From Actinomycetales bacterium (GTDB lineage Bacteria; Actinomycetota; Actinomycetes; Actinomycetales; Dermatophilaceae): a stretch of 64,000 nt of DNA. A program made the position numbers and the translations under genes. Position 1 is the stretch's first letter, and each line of letters begins with the position of its first letter. The stretch lies in contig JADKAO010000005.1 of the NCBI GenBank assembly GCA_016715285.1, forward strand, positions 1 to 64,000. The letters run 5' to 3'. The notes beneath the pieces are model-generated. The model did no database searches and was not told the origin of the DNA. It was given only the letters and a program-made list of their open reading frames with translations. Below, in pieces: positions 16,568-25,414 of this stretch.

Positions 16568-17193
16568 TGAGCGCCATGAACCTCGACCGCGCGGCCCGGG
16601 CCCTCATCATTGTCGACGTCCAAAACGACTTCTGTGAGGGCGGCTCCCTCGCGGTCAACGGCGGCACCGCAGTCGCGCGCGACATCGCCGAATGGCTGCC
16701 GGAAAACATCGACCGATACGACGCCGTCGTCGCCACCGCCGACTGGCACGTTGATCCCGGCACCCACTGGGCGGTCGAGCCCCAGGTGCCTGACTTCCGC
16801 GACACCTGGCCGGTCCACTGCGCCGCGGACACCGAGGGCGCGGCCTTCCACGAGGAACTCGATCCGATCCTGGATGACATCGATGCGATCTTCCGCAAGG
16901 GCCGTCACCACGCGGCCTACAGCGGCTTCGAGGGTGTCACCGACGACGGTCAGGAGCTTGCCGCGTGGCTCGAGGCGCGCGACATCATCGCTGTCGACGT
17001 CGTCGGCATCGCGACTGACCACTGCGTCCGCGCCACTGCCCTCGACGCCATCGACGCTGGCTTAGACACGACCGTGCGGCTGGACCTCACGGCAGGCGTC
17101 AACGATGACACCACCCGCAGCGCGATCAACCAACTCCGGACTGCGGGCATCCACCTCGTGGGTCAGCCTTTCGGATTCCACGACTGGAAGTAG
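16567..17193 (+). CDS. pncA: Nicotinamidase / isochorismatase-family amidase PncA
   Basis: A 208-residue enzyme converting nicotinamide to nicotinate, the substrate of the overlapping upstream pncB. The catalytic triad is visible: Asp in IIVDVQNDFCEGG, Lys in IFRKGRHH, Cys in IATDHCVRATA. Metal ligands are in ATADWHVDPGTHW. Start ATG 16567 (TAATG overlap), with a second possible ATG at 16576. The last 31 bases overlap the 3' end of hmgA on the other strand. Confidence 0.95.
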   Translation: MSAMNLDRAARALIIVDVQNDFCEGGSLAVNGGTAVARDIAEWLPENIDRYDAVVATADWHVDPGTHWAVEPQVPDFRDTWPVHCAADTEGAAFHEELDPILDDIDAIFRKGRHHAAYSGFEGVTDDGQELAAWLEARDIIAVDVVGIATDHCVRATALDAIDAGLDTTVRLDLTAGVNDDTTRSAINQLRTAGIHLVGQPFGFHDWK

Positions 17194-18383
17194 CGCCCGT
17201 CGTCACAGGCTCGACCACCCTCGCCAAGATCCAAGGGCACGAAGGTGTCGATCATGACCGCGGTCTCGTCGAAGCGGTCTTTGCCGAGCGACGCCTCCAT
17301 CGCACCGGGTTGCGGCCCATGCGCGTGCCCAGGCGGGTGCAGTGACATCGAGCCGCGCTCAATGCCCGATCCCTTGCGCGCCTCGTAGTCACCGTCGACG
17401 TAGAACATGAGCTCGTCGGAGTCGACATTCGAGTGGTAGTAGGGCACTGGGATCGCGAGCGGGTGGTAGTCGACCTTGCGGGGCACGAAGTTGCAGACCA
17501 CGAAGTTGCGGCCTTCAAAGACTTGGTGCGCTGGCGGCGGCTGGTGAACTCTGCCCGTAATTGGTTCGTAGTCAGCGATATTGAACGCATATGGATAGAG
17601 GCAACCATCCCAGCCGACGACGCCCAGCGGATGGAAGGGCACCGTGTGGACGGTGCCAGAGACCCCCAAAGGCCCGGAGCCGCGGTGTTTCACGTAGACC
17701 TCGGTCACCTCGGCGGCGTCGGCGCCGATGTCTTCGGCAAGCAGCGGCCCAGAGGGCACCCGCAGGTCGCGCTCGCAGTATGGCGAGTGTTCGAGGAACT
17801 GGCCGTAGCTCGACAGGTAGCGCCGCGGCGGCGTGATGTGCGAGTTGGCTTCCAGAGTGAGCACGCGCAGGGGCTGCTCGCCGTCGATGACCGGCAGCCA
17901 GCGGTGGGTCGTCGCGCGCGGCAGGATGAGATAGTCGCCCTGGGCTACGTCAAATGACCCGAAGACGGTCTCAACCCGCGCCGCGCCGCGCTCGATATAG
18001 GCGAGCTCGTCACCGATCGCATTGCGGTACCACGGGCTCACGGCTCCGGCGACGGCATACGAGATCCGCACATCGCCGTTGGCGAGCACGAGCCGCCGCC
18101 CGGTGACAACGTCGATATTCGAGACAACCGCAGCGTCGAAGAGCCGATGCGGCTGCAGGTGGCGCGGGAGCAGTGGTTCGTTCGGGGTTGTCGACAGATC
18201 CCCCACGTCCCACACGCGCGCCGACAAGATCGCGCTAGGGATGAAGCGGTGGTAGAGCAGTGAGGAATCCGACGAGAAGCCCTCCTCGCCTATGAGTTCT
18301 TCGTAATAGAGCTCACCGGACTCGCGACGGAATTGGGTATGCCGTTTCGGCGGGACGATCCCCACCTGCAGGTAGTGCGCCAT
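17163..18383 (-). CDS. hmgA: Homogentisate 1,2-dioxygenase
   Basis: A 406-residue Fe(II) ring-cleaving dioxygenase converting homogentisate to maleylacetoacetate. Start is MAHYLQVGIVPPKRHTQF at 18383; the longer frame upstream is rejected. Cupin features: LILPRATTHRWLPV, HPLGVVGWDGCLYPYAFNI and the metal-site region MSLHPPGHAHGPQPG near residue 355. Divergent from an uncharacterised gene and fahA (70 bases between the starts), forming a tyrosine/homogentisate degradation cluster. No maleylacetoacetate isomerase is seen in the window. Confidence 0.92.
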   Translation of the reverse strand: MAHYLQVGIVPPKRHTQFRRESGELYYEELIGEEGFSSDSSLLYHRFIPSAILSARVWDVGDLSTTPNEPLLPRHLQPHRLFDAAVVSNIDVVTGRRLVLANGDVRISYAVAGAVSPWYRNAIGDELAYIERGAARVETVFGSFDVAQGDYLILPRATTHRWLPVIDGEQPLRVLTLEANSHITPPRRYLSSYGQFLEHSPYCERDLRVPSGPLLAEDIGADAAEVTEVYVKHRGSGPLGVSGTVHTVPFHPLGVVGWDGCLYPYAFNIADYEPITGRVHQPPPAHQVFEGRNFVVCNFVPRKVDYHPLAIPVPYYHSNVDSDELMFYVDGDYEARKGSGIERGSMSLHPPGHAHGPQPGAMEASLGKDRFDETAVMIDTFVPLDLGEGGRACDDGRYFQSWNPKG

Positions 18384-18452
18384 AGGCCCCAGCTTGCCGC
18401 AAGACGACGCCCCAGTCACCCCCGCTGGCGGCGGTCCACTAGCCTGAAACCC

Positions 18453-19292
18453 ATGTCCGCCCGCCTCCCCCACGCGCTCCTTGAGGGCTTGATCGACGAC
18501 GCGGCGGTGTTCCCACCCGGCCTGTCGCCCCTCCCCGACGCGGTCGCAGCGCACCTCGCCCGCACAGCATACCGGCGCTATGTAGGCCCGCTCCTTGTGC
18601 CTGCAGGAGCTGCCGTCGATGTTGTCACGCTCGCTGGCGACTCACCCCTGTCGGTGGGTCTCATTGCCCGCCCCGGCATGCCGTTAGGCCCGGTCCGCGA
18701 CGGCGTCCAGTTGTGTGTCGGGACGCCGGTTATGGTGACCGGTGTGGAGGTTGGGGCCGCGTCGGCGTGGCGCGAGCTGTCTGAGCTCGGTGTGCCGATG
18801 ACGATCGAGATTCCCCGGGATGGGTTCGACGCAGCGATGGACGACGTCGCGGTCGCAGCCGTAGCTGGCGCGACGGGTGAGGTGCCCACCGTCCAGGCCA
18901 AGTTCCGCACCGGAGAGACCGAGGTGTGGGCCTGGCCCGATGAGACCGAGTTGGCGCGGTTCATGGTTGGGTGCGTCGAGCGGGATATGCCGTTCAAACT
19001 CACCGGCGGACTCCACCACGTGATCCGAGCCGATCGCAGCGACGGTCGCCAACATGGGCTCCTCAACGTGCTCGCAGCCGTCGATGCCGCGGTGTCCGGC
19101 GCGGACAAGTCCGCCGTCACGGCGCTCCTCGCCGAGCGCTCGACTGACCCCCTCGCGGACCTGCTCGTCACCCTCTCCCCCGCTGCGGTCGACGCGCTTC
19201 GGGGCACCTTTACCGCTTATGGCTGTTGCACCGTGACCGACCCGATCGGCGAACTCGCTGACTTGGGCCTGCTTGAGGAGGACACCCCATGA
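18453..19292 (+). CDS. Conserved hypothetical protein of the homogentisate cluster
   Basis: 279 residues, start MSARLPHALLEGLIDDAAVFPPG at 18453; an upstream in-frame ATG inside hmgA is rejected. No family name is assigned. Conserved-looking stretches are IDDAAVFPPGLSPLPDAV, RYVGPLLVPA, VPTVQAKFRTG and MPFKLTGGLHHVIR; the alternating strands and helices and these Lys/His motifs resemble a TIM-barrel-like enzyme. It is cytoplasmic with no signal peptide. It overlaps fahA by four bases, so it is translated together with fumarylacetoacetase, and a role in the same pathway is likely. Confidence 0.8.
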   Translation: MSARLPHALLEGLIDDAAVFPPGLSPLPDAVAAHLARTAYRRYVGPLLVPAGAAVDVVTLAGDSPLSVGLIARPGMPLGPVRDGVQLCVGTPVMVTGVEVGAASAWRELSELGVPMTIEIPRDGFDAAMDDVAVAAVAGATGEVPTVQAKFRTGETEVWAWPDETELARFMVGCVERDMPFKLTGGLHHVIRADRSDGRQHGLLNVLAAVDAAVSGADKSAVTALLAERSTDPLADLLVTLSPAAVDALRGTFTAYGCCTVTDPIGELADLGLLEEDTP

Positions 19293-20524
19293 CCTGGCTC
19301 GACGTAGCCGCTGACCACCCGTTCGGCATCACCAACTTGCCGTATGGCATCTTCACCACGGCCGCCGAACCCGAGCGACGTCGCGTCGGGGTCCGCGTTG
19401 GAGACCTCGTCCTCGACGCGGCGGCCGCAGCCCACGCAGCAGATTGCGAGTATGCCGTCCCCGCCCTTTCCGGCCCGACGCTCAACCCACTGCTCGCCGC
19501 AGGGAAGGGCGCCTGGGACGCAACCCGGGCATGGCTGGTCACGGTCTTGACGGACCCGGCATACCGGGAGGCGGTTGAGCCGCACCTCATCCCGCTTGCC
19601 GAGGTCACCATGCACCTGCCGCTTGAGGTGGCCGACTATGTCGACTTTTACGCGAGCGACAACCACGCGATGAACGTCGGCAAGATCTTCCGGCCCGACT
19701 CCCCTGCACTGCCGGTCAACTGGAAGCACCTGCCCATCGGCTACCACGGCCGGGCGGGCACCATCGTCGTGAGCGGCACGGACATCGTTCGGCCGAGCGG
19801 GCAACGCAAGGGCCCTCAGGACCCAGCGCCGGTTTATGGGCCGAGCATCCGGCTCGACATCGAGGCCGAGCTCGGCTACCTCGTCGGGGGCGCGACGACG
19901 ATGGGCGAGCGAGTCAGTGTCGACGAGGCCGCTGATCACATCTTCGGCGTCGTCATCCTCAACGACTGGAGCGCCCGCGACATTCAGGCGTGGGAGTACG
20001 TCCCCCTTGGTCCGTTCTTGGGCAAGTCGTTCGCGACGTCGATTTCAGCGTGGGTGACTCCGTTGGCGGCGCTCGACGCTGCGCGGATTGCGCTCCCCGG
20101 TCAGGACGACCCTGTGCCGCTGCCGTATCTCCAATCGGCAAGTGGCACAGGCGCTTTCGGGCTCGACGTGCAGGTCGAAGTCAGCCTCAATGGCACCGTC
20201 GTCAGCCACCCGCCGTATTCGACGATGTATTGGTCACCCGCTCAGATGCTCGCCCATATGACCGTCAATGGCGCGAGCCTGCGGGCTGGGGATATCTACG
20301 GCTCCGGCACGATCAGCGGCCCCGAGCGCGAGCAGCGCGGCAGCTTCTTGGAGCTGTCGTGGGGCGGACAGGAGCCATTCACCCTGGCCGATGGTTCGAC
20401 TCGGAGCTACCTCGAAGACGGCGACACTGTGACGATGACCGCGTGGGCGCCGGGGGCTGATGGCACCCGGATCTCCCTCGGCGAGGTCAGTGGCACGATT
20501 CGCCCGACGGCACCTGAGGCGTAG
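19289..20524 (+). CDS. fahA: Fumarylacetoacetase
   Basis: 411 residues. Last step of tyrosine catabolism, splitting fumarylacetoacetate into fumarate and acetoacetate. Family motifs: VDFYASDNHAMNVGKIFRP, GYHGRAGTIVVSGT, YGPSIRLDIEAELGYLVG, LNDWSARDIQAWEYVPLGPFLGKSF and GSGTISGPEREQRGSFLELSW. Overlaps the upstream unknown gene (ATGA). The following gene converges with it, with 11 bases between the stops. Confidence 0.95.
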   Translation: MTWLDVAADHPFGITNLPYGIFTTAAEPERRRVGVRVGDLVLDAAAAAHAADCEYAVPALSGPTLNPLLAAGKGAWDATRAWLVTVLTDPAYREAVEPHLIPLAEVTMHLPLEVADYVDFYASDNHAMNVGKIFRPDSPALPVNWKHLPIGYHGRAGTIVVSGTDIVRPSGQRKGPQDPAPVYGPSIRLDIEAELGYLVGGATTMGERVSVDEAADHIFGVVILNDWSARDIQAWEYVPLGPFLGKSFATSISAWVTPLAALDAARIALPGQDDPVPLPYLQSASGTGAFGLDVQVEVSLNGTVVSHPPYSTMYWSPAQMLAHMTVNGASLRAGDIYGSGTISGPEREQRGSFLELSWGGQEPFTLADGSTRSYLEDGDTVTMTAWAPGADGTRISLGEVSGTIRPTAPEA

Positions 20525-20535
20525 GCTCCTGCGGA

Positions 20536-21714
20536 CTACCTGCGCAGCGCCTGGTCGAGGTCGGCACGCAGGTCTTCCAGCGACTCCAGACCCACCGAGA
20601 TCCGCACGACGTCCGCGTGGGGTTTGGCACTCGCAGCGACGGGTCGGTGCGTCAATCCAGCCGGGTGTTGAGCGAGGGTGTCGACGCCGCCGAGTGACAC
20701 GGCGTGCCCGACGAGCTGCAGCCGCTCCAGGAAGTCACGTGCCCCCTCAAAACCGCCAGCAACGGCGATCGCGAGGACCGCCCCCGGACCGGACATTTGG
20801 CGACCGACGAGGCCCGTCGGGTCGGCACCGGGAATGCCGGGATAGTGCACGTGGCGGACGCCCGGGTGCGTTGACAGCCAGTCCGCGAGCGCCGCCGCGG
20901 TGGTCTGCTGCGCCCGGATGCGGATCGGCAACGTCTGCAGGCCACGATGGAGTTGGTATGCCGCCAGCGGGTGCAGGAGCGCTCCGGTGAGTGCGCGGAT
21001 CTGCCGCAGTCGAACCGCCCACTCGCGTGGCCCGGAGATGACCCCGCCGAGAAGGTCGCCATGGCCGCCGATGAACTTCGTGGCCGAATGCATGACGAGC
21101 GTGACCCCGTGGTCGATTGGCCGTTGCAGCACGGGCGTCGCGAAGGTGTTGTCGACCATGACCGGGACATCGCCAGCCTGAGCGACAATCGCCGCAAGGT
21201 CGACCAGATCGAGCGTGGGGTTGGCGGGCGTTTCGAGGATGACGAGGCCGGTGTTGGGCGTGATGGCCTCGCTCACGGTGTCTGTCGTCGCCCAGGTCAC
21301 CTCGGTGCCGAGCAGGCCGGTCTCGAGGACGTGGTCAGAGCCGCCATAGAGCGGACGCACGGCGACGATGTGCGGGGTGCCTGCCGCGACGCACGCGAGC
21401 AACGTGGCGGTCAGGGCCGCCATGCCGGTGGCGTATGCCACCGACTCCTCGGCCCCCTCGAGGGTGGCCATCGCGCGTTCGAACCGGTCGACGTTGGGGT
21501 TCCAGAGGCGCTGGTACACCATCGACGTCGCGCCGTCCTCCGGGCGTTGTCCGGTGGCGAGGGTCTCATAGGAGTTCCCTCCGCCCTCAAGGTCACCCAG
21601 GGGATAGGTCGTCGACAGATCGATGGGCGGCACGTGCACCCCGAGGGCATTGAGGTCCTCGCGTCCAGCATGGATGGCGTGGGTGTCAAACGCATGTGAT
21701 GAGTGCTCGGCCAT
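20536..21714 (-). CDS. Cys/Met-metabolism PLP enzyme (methionine gamma-lyase or cystathionine gamma-lyase type)
   Basis: 392 residues from MAEHSSHAFDTHAIHAG at 21714. A fold-type I PLP enzyme with YATGMAALTATLLA, PLYGGSDHVL, ETPANPTLDLVDL, VMVDNTFATPVLQRP and the PLP lysine in MHSATKFIGGHGD. Divergent from an Lrp/AsnC regulator, an arrangement common for methionine gamma-lyases under Lrp control. Active-site residues do not let me separate methionine gamma-lyase from cystathionine gamma-lyase with confidence. Confidence 0.85.
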   Translation of the reverse strand: MAEHSSHAFDTHAIHAGREDLNALGVHVPPIDLSTTYPLGDLEGGGNSYETLATGQRPEDGATSMVYQRLWNPNVDRFERAMATLEGAEESVAYATGMAALTATLLACVAAGTPHIVAVRPLYGGSDHVLETGLLGTEVTWATTDTVSEAITPNTGLVILETPANPTLDLVDLAAIVAQAGDVPVMVDNTFATPVLQRPIDHGVTLVMHSATKFIGGHGDLLGGVISGPREWAVRLRQIRALTGALLHPLAAYQLHRGLQTLPIRIRAQQTTAAALADWLSTHPGVRHVHYPGIPGADPTGLVGRQMSGPGAVLAIAVAGGFEGARDFLERLQLVGHAVSLGGVDTLAQHPAGLTHRPVAASAKPHADVVRISVGLESLEDLRADLDQALRR

Positions 21715-21752
21715 GCTTTCAGGATGACCATCATGCGGCCAGAATGGAAGAA

Positions 21753-21783
21753 TCCTGTTCTTCCTGCGACAGGAAGCAGGACT
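21753..21783. promoter_or_regulatory. Imperfect palindrome between PLP lyase and Lrp gene
   Basis: TTCCTG (21761-21766), three bases, CAGGAA (21770-21775) is a perfect inner palindrome. CCTG and CAGG repeats flank it in offset register, and TTGACA follows at 21785. Placement in the divergent region makes it the candidate Lrp operator. Confidence 0.45.
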
Positions 21784-21822
21784 ATTGACAGAAGCTGCGG
21801 CTGGACGGCATACGCTGCTGTG

Positions 21823-22338
21823 ATGACGCAGGTTCCCCGGCAGTTGCAACCTGGTCCTCCACCGCGGACCCCTCCCCCACTTGACGACGTGGATCGCGCG
21901 CTCCTCGCGGCCTTGCACGTCGACGGGCGCGCCACCAATGTCGCCCTTGCGCGAGCAGCCGGGATTGCTGAGAGCACGTGCCTGGCACGCGTCCGGTCGC
22001 TCCAGGCACGTGGCTTCATCACCGGGTATGCCGCCCGGGTCGACTACGCGCGGCTCGGCCTCCCGATCCAGGCGATGGTCGCGGTCCGCCTGGCGGGGCA
22101 GCACGGAGCTCAGGTCGACGCTTTCGGTGACCGAGTCTCCGGGCTCGCCGGGGTCATTGCTGCCTACAACGTCAGCGGCACCGACGACTTCCTCGTGCAC
22201 GTCATCGCCGAGTCGCCCGATGCCCTACGAGACCTCGTCCTGACCCACCTGTCGGGTCATGTGGGGGTCGTCAACGTCACGACCTCCCTGATCTTCCGAG
22301 CCCACCCGGGACGCCGTGTCCTGGACGCGGACCGGTAG
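21823..22338 (+). CDS. Lrp/AsnC family transcriptional regulator
   Basis: 171 residues. HTH part: LDDVDRALLAALHVDGRATNVALARAAGIAESTCLARVRSLQARGFITGYAA. The C-terminal RAM/Lrp ligand domain follows (QAMVAVRLAGQ, NVSGTDDFLVHVIA, VVNVTTSLIF). Start MTQVPRQLQ at 21823. Expected to respond to an amino acid such as methionine or leucine and to regulate the divergent PLP lyase and itself. Confidence 0.9.
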   Translation: MTQVPRQLQPGPPPRTPPPLDDVDRALLAALHVDGRATNVALARAAGIAESTCLARVRSLQARGFITGYAARVDYARLGLPIQAMVAVRLAGQHGAQVDAFGDRVSGLAGVIAAYNVSGTDDFLVHVIAESPDALRDLVLTHLSGHVGVVNVTTSLIFRAHPGRRVLDADR

Positions 22339-22344
22339 GACCGA

Positions 22345-23172
22345 TCAGTATTGCCCAGCCTTGGGCTTGACCTCGACGACGGTGTCAGCGATCTTGTCGT
22401 GGAGTGCCTGACGACGGGGGTCCCAGAGCAACCACAGCGGGTCAAGGAGTGACACCGGTGACGCGATGGTCCCGAGGATCGGCACGAGCGACAGGATGGC
22501 TACCCCGACCTGGAGTGCTTGTCGCCGCAGGGCCTCGACGAGGGTGAGCGGACCGGAACGGTTGACCCGCCTGACCCGAATGCCCAGGGCCATCTTGCCG
22601 GGAGTGGCTCCAGAGCGCGTCAAGAAGAACGTCGTATAGACGACGCCGATGACGAGTGAGATCAACGTCAACGGGAGGACGAACTTCGTCATCTCCGCGG
22701 TGACCTGCTCGGTGATCGTTGCCATATCCGCGGTGTTAGAGGAGTCGCTCAAATCCCTGAGGAGGTTGGCGTACCACGTGAAGAAGTCCCGCATAAAGGG
22801 GAAGCCCAGAATCGCGGTGATGATGCCCGTGATGATGGAGTCGAGCCAGGCAGCCAGGAGTCGTTGCCACCATTGAGCAAGCGGACGGCCATCGGTTGTC
22901 ACCGGACCGCCAGGATTCCACGCGTAGGTTGGCGCTGGCGCATATCCGGGATGGGCTGGCGGCTGCTGGTAATCGACGGGAGCAGTCTGGCGGGACGCGG
23001 CATACGGGTCAGTGCTGTAGCCGATCGACGACGAACTGGCCGAGGGGGAGACCTTGGGCACGGTGTTGTTCGTCCACAGCACGCCATCCCAGTAGCGCAA
23101 GTTGGCGGCATTTTGCGGATCGTCGTACCACCCGGCCGGTTGCGGGAGCGGCTGCGACGGAGGTTGAGTCAT
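22345..23172 (-). CDS. RDD-family membrane protein with DUF2510 domain
   Basis: 275 residues. The N-terminus AGWYDDPQNAANLRYWDGVLWT is a DUF2510 motif, then a Pro/Ala/Tyr-rich linker to about residue 95. The RDD domain begins with RPLAQWWQRLLAAWLDSII and contains the typical GATPGKMALGIRVRRVN near residue 200. Three or four transmembrane helices. Start MTQPPSQPLPQ at 23172. Function unknown; RDD proteins are sometimes linked to ion or small-molecule transport. Confidence 0.85.
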   Translation of the reverse strand: MTQPPSQPLPQPAGWYDDPQNAANLRYWDGVLWTNNTVPKVSPSASSSSIGYSTDPYAASRQTAPVDYQQPPAHPGYAPAPTYAWNPGGPVTTDGRPLAQWWQRLLAAWLDSIITGIITAILGFPFMRDFFTWYANLLRDLSDSSNTADMATITEQVTAEMTKFVLPLTLISLVIGVVYTTFFLTRSGATPGKMALGIRVRRVNRSGPLTLVEALRRQALQVGVAILSLVPILGTIASPVSLLDPLWLLWDPRRQALHDKIADTVVEVKPKAGQY

Positions 23173-23261
23173 GGGTCTACTGTCGCATGTCCGAGTACCA
23201 GGTGGACTCTCGGTCACTTTGTCCCGTTGACGAGCGCGCCGACGCCCCTACAGTTCAGAGG

Positions 23262-24644
23262 GTGACCGAGACTCCCTTCCGCACCGTCATTGAGCCCTTC
23301 CGTATCCACTCTGTCGAGCCATTGCGGATGACGACCAAGGCATTCCGCGAGACGAAGGTGCGCGAGGCGGCTTACAACCTCTTCCAACTGCACGCCGACG
23401 ATGTCCTCATCGACCTACTCACCGACTCGGGAACCGGCGCGATGAGCCGCGACCAGTGGGCGGCGATCCAGCACGGCGACGAGTCGTATGCCGGTTCGCC
23501 GTCGTATTTCATCTTCCGCGACGCGGTCCAAGAGCTTTTCCCTTACCAGCACATCATCCCGACCCATCAAGGCCGGGCGGCGGAGCGCATCCTCTTCCAA
23601 TGCCTCGGCGGGCCGGGCACGATCATCCCGAGCAACACCCACTTCGACACCACTCGCGCCAATGTCGAAGCCACGGGCGCCGAGGCCGTCGACCTCGTCA
23701 TCGAGGAGGGTCACGACCCCGCCGCGCTCCATCCCTTCAAGGGCAATATGGATACAGCGCTCTTGGAACAGCTTCTGACCGAACGCGGTTCGGATATCCC
23801 CTGCGTGATGATGACGATCACGAACAACTCCGGCGGTGGGCAGCCAGTCTCCCTAGCGAACCTGCGTGAGGTCAGCGAGATCGCCCACCGACACGGCAAG
23901 CCGCTCTTCCTCGACGCGTGCCGGTTCGCCGAGAACGCGTGGTTCATCCGCGAGCGCGAGGCCGGCCAGGGCGAGCGCGACGTGCCCGACATCGTGCGTG
24001 ACATTGCGGCGCTCGCCGACGGGATGACGATGTCGGCGAAGAAAGACCCGATGGGCAATATCGGCGGGTGGCTCGCGCTCAACGACAACGCGCTCGCGCA
24101 GCAGGCACGCAACCTGCTCATCCTCACCGAGGGTTTCCCGACCTACGGCGGCCTGGCCGGGCGCGACCTCGAAGCGCTCGCGCAGGGCCTCAAAGAAGTG
24201 GTGTCGCACGACTTCTTGCGCTATCGGATCACCTCCACGGCATACGTCGCCGAAGCCCTCGACCGCGTCGGTATGCCGTGCATCAAGCCCGCGGGCGGGC
24301 ATGCGGTTTATATCGACGCGAAGTCGCTGCTCCCGCACATCCCGCCACTGCACTTCCCGGGCCAGGCGCTCGCCGTGGCGCTCTATGAGCACGGCGGGAT
24401 CCGGTCGTGCGAGATCGGGTCAGCGATGTTTGGTCGCCACCCCGACGGGTCGGAGTCACCGGCCGCGATGGAGTTGGTGCGGCTGGCGATTCCGCGACGG
24501 ACGTATACGCAAAGCCACATGGACTACGTCATCGAAGTGGCCGAACGCGTGATGGCCATCAAGGACACCCTGCCCGGCTATCGGATCGTCGATGAGCCGC
24601 CCGTCCTGCGCCATTTCACCGCGGCCTTCGAGCCGATCTCATGA
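23262..24644 (+). CDS. tnaA: Tryptophanase
   Basis: 460 residues from GTG 23262 (VTETPFRTVIEPFRIHSVEPLR). A PLP-dependent beta-eliminating lyase releasing indole, pyruvate and ammonia from tryptophan. Motifs: LIDLLTDSGTGAMS, GDESYAGSPSY, IIPTHQGRAAERI, NNSGGGQPVSLANLREV, DACRFAENAWFI and the PLP lysine in MSAKKDPMGNIGG. The region GGHAVYIDAKSLLPHIPPLHF and the substrate-pocket SCEIGS match tryptophanase; tyrosine phenol-lyases have Arg in place of that Ile. No tnaC-like leader or tnaB permease is seen next to it. Confidence 0.85.
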   Translation: MTETPFRTVIEPFRIHSVEPLRMTTKAFRETKVREAAYNLFQLHADDVLIDLLTDSGTGAMSRDQWAAIQHGDESYAGSPSYFIFRDAVQELFPYQHIIPTHQGRAAERILFQCLGGPGTIIPSNTHFDTTRANVEATGAEAVDLVIEEGHDPAALHPFKGNMDTALLEQLLTERGSDIPCVMMTITNNSGGGQPVSLANLREVSEIAHRHGKPLFLDACRFAENAWFIREREAGQGERDVPDIVRDIAALADGMTMSAKKDPMGNIGGWLALNDNALAQQARNLLILTEGFPTYGGLAGRDLEALAQGLKEVVSHDFLRYRITSTAYVAEALDRVGMPCIKPAGGHAVYIDAKSLLPHIPPLHFPGQALAVALYEHGGIRSCEIGSAMFGRHPDGSESPAAMELVRLAIPRRTYTQSHMDYVIEVAERVMAIKDTLPGYRIVDEPPVLRHFTAAFEPIS

Positions 24645-24704
24645 CTTACGGCCTCAGCGTCCCTTTCCCGGTATCTGTCCGGCCGATCGACCTGTTGGAT
24701 TGAG

Positions 24705-25019
24705 CTATTCGTCGTCGGGAAGCCAACCGGCGTTGTCGTCCTCGTAGATTTCCTTGCACGTCGGACAGACCGGGAACTTCTTGGGGTCCCGACTCGGGAT
24801 CCACACCTTGCCGCACAACGCGACACAGGGCGTACCCATGACCATGGCTTCCATGATCTTGTCTTTATGGGCGTAGTGGCTGAACCGCTCGTGGTCGCCG
24901 GGTTCGACCGGCTGGTCGACGGTTTCTTCGCGTTCGAGAACGCTGGTCGAGGTGCCGGGAGCCGAAGTCGGCTCCGACGGCATCGGCATGGGTAGGGGCT
25001 CAAAGGGGCTTGACGACAT
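24705..25019 (-). CDS. DUF3039 family protein
   Basis: 104 residues, start at the ATG at 25019 (MSSSPFEPLPMPMP). Acidic N-terminal half, then HERFSHYAHKDKIMEAMVMGTPCVALCGKVWIP and the zinc-ribbon-like FPVCPTCKEIYEDD. The four cysteines (two in C-x-x-x-C, two in C-x-x-C) suggest a structural zinc. Conserved in actinobacteria, function unknown. Lies between tnaA (convergent) and the VOC gene. Confidence 0.85.
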   Translation of the reverse strand: MSSSPFEPLPMPMPSEPTSAPGTSTSVLEREETVDQPVEPGDHERFSHYAHKDKIMEAMVMGTPCVALCGKVWIPSRDPKKFPVCPTCKEIYEDDNAGWLPDDE

Positions 25020-25035
25020 GGCGTGCGACAAGTCC

Positions 25036-25383
25036 TCAGAACCGCGCCACACAGAACTCGTTGCCTTCAATGTCGGCGAGGACAGTCCACGAGAATCCCC
25101 ACTCGGCGTGCTCTTCGACGACCTTCGCGCCCAGCGCGGTGAGTCGCTCGACTTCGGCTTCGAGGTCGTCAGTGCGCAGGTCGAGGTGGACCCGGTTCTT
25201 GCCTTGCTTCGGCTCGGGGACATGCGCGAACAGGTATGCCGGAGAACCAGTTCTGCGGCCAATGCTCTGGAAGTGCTCGGTTCCGTCGGGGTCAACCGGC
25301 TTCTCGAGAACCGCTGCCCAAAACTCACTCACGGCAACAGGGTCGGCACAGTCAAAGGTCACATTGCCCAGGCGAACGCTCAT
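25036..25383 (-). CDS. VOC-family (glyoxalase/bleomycin-resistance fold) protein
   Basis: 115 residues with the beta-alpha-beta-beta-beta repeat of vicinal-oxygen-chelate proteins: RLGNVTFDCADPVAVSEFWAAVL, then RVHLDLRTDDLEAEVERLTALGAKVV and VLADIEGNEFCVARF. Ends with the usual D-x-x-G-N-E-F motif. Substrate unknown. Same strand as the DUF3039 gene, 16 bases before it. Confidence 0.85.
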   Translation of the reverse strand: MSVRLGNVTFDCADPVAVSEFWAAVLEKPVDPDGTEHFQSIGRRTGSPAYLFAHVPEPKQGKNRVHLDLRTDDLEAEVERLTALGAKVVEEHAEWGFSWTVLADIEGNEFCVARF

Positions 25384-25414
25384 GCCTCACCGTACCGGGC
25401 CAGAGCCTCCGGCG

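Noticed and set aside
23262..24644. Tyrosine phenol-lyase
   Set aside because: The pocket residue that is Arg in phenol-lyases is Ile here (SCEIGS), and the C-terminal region matches tryptophanase.
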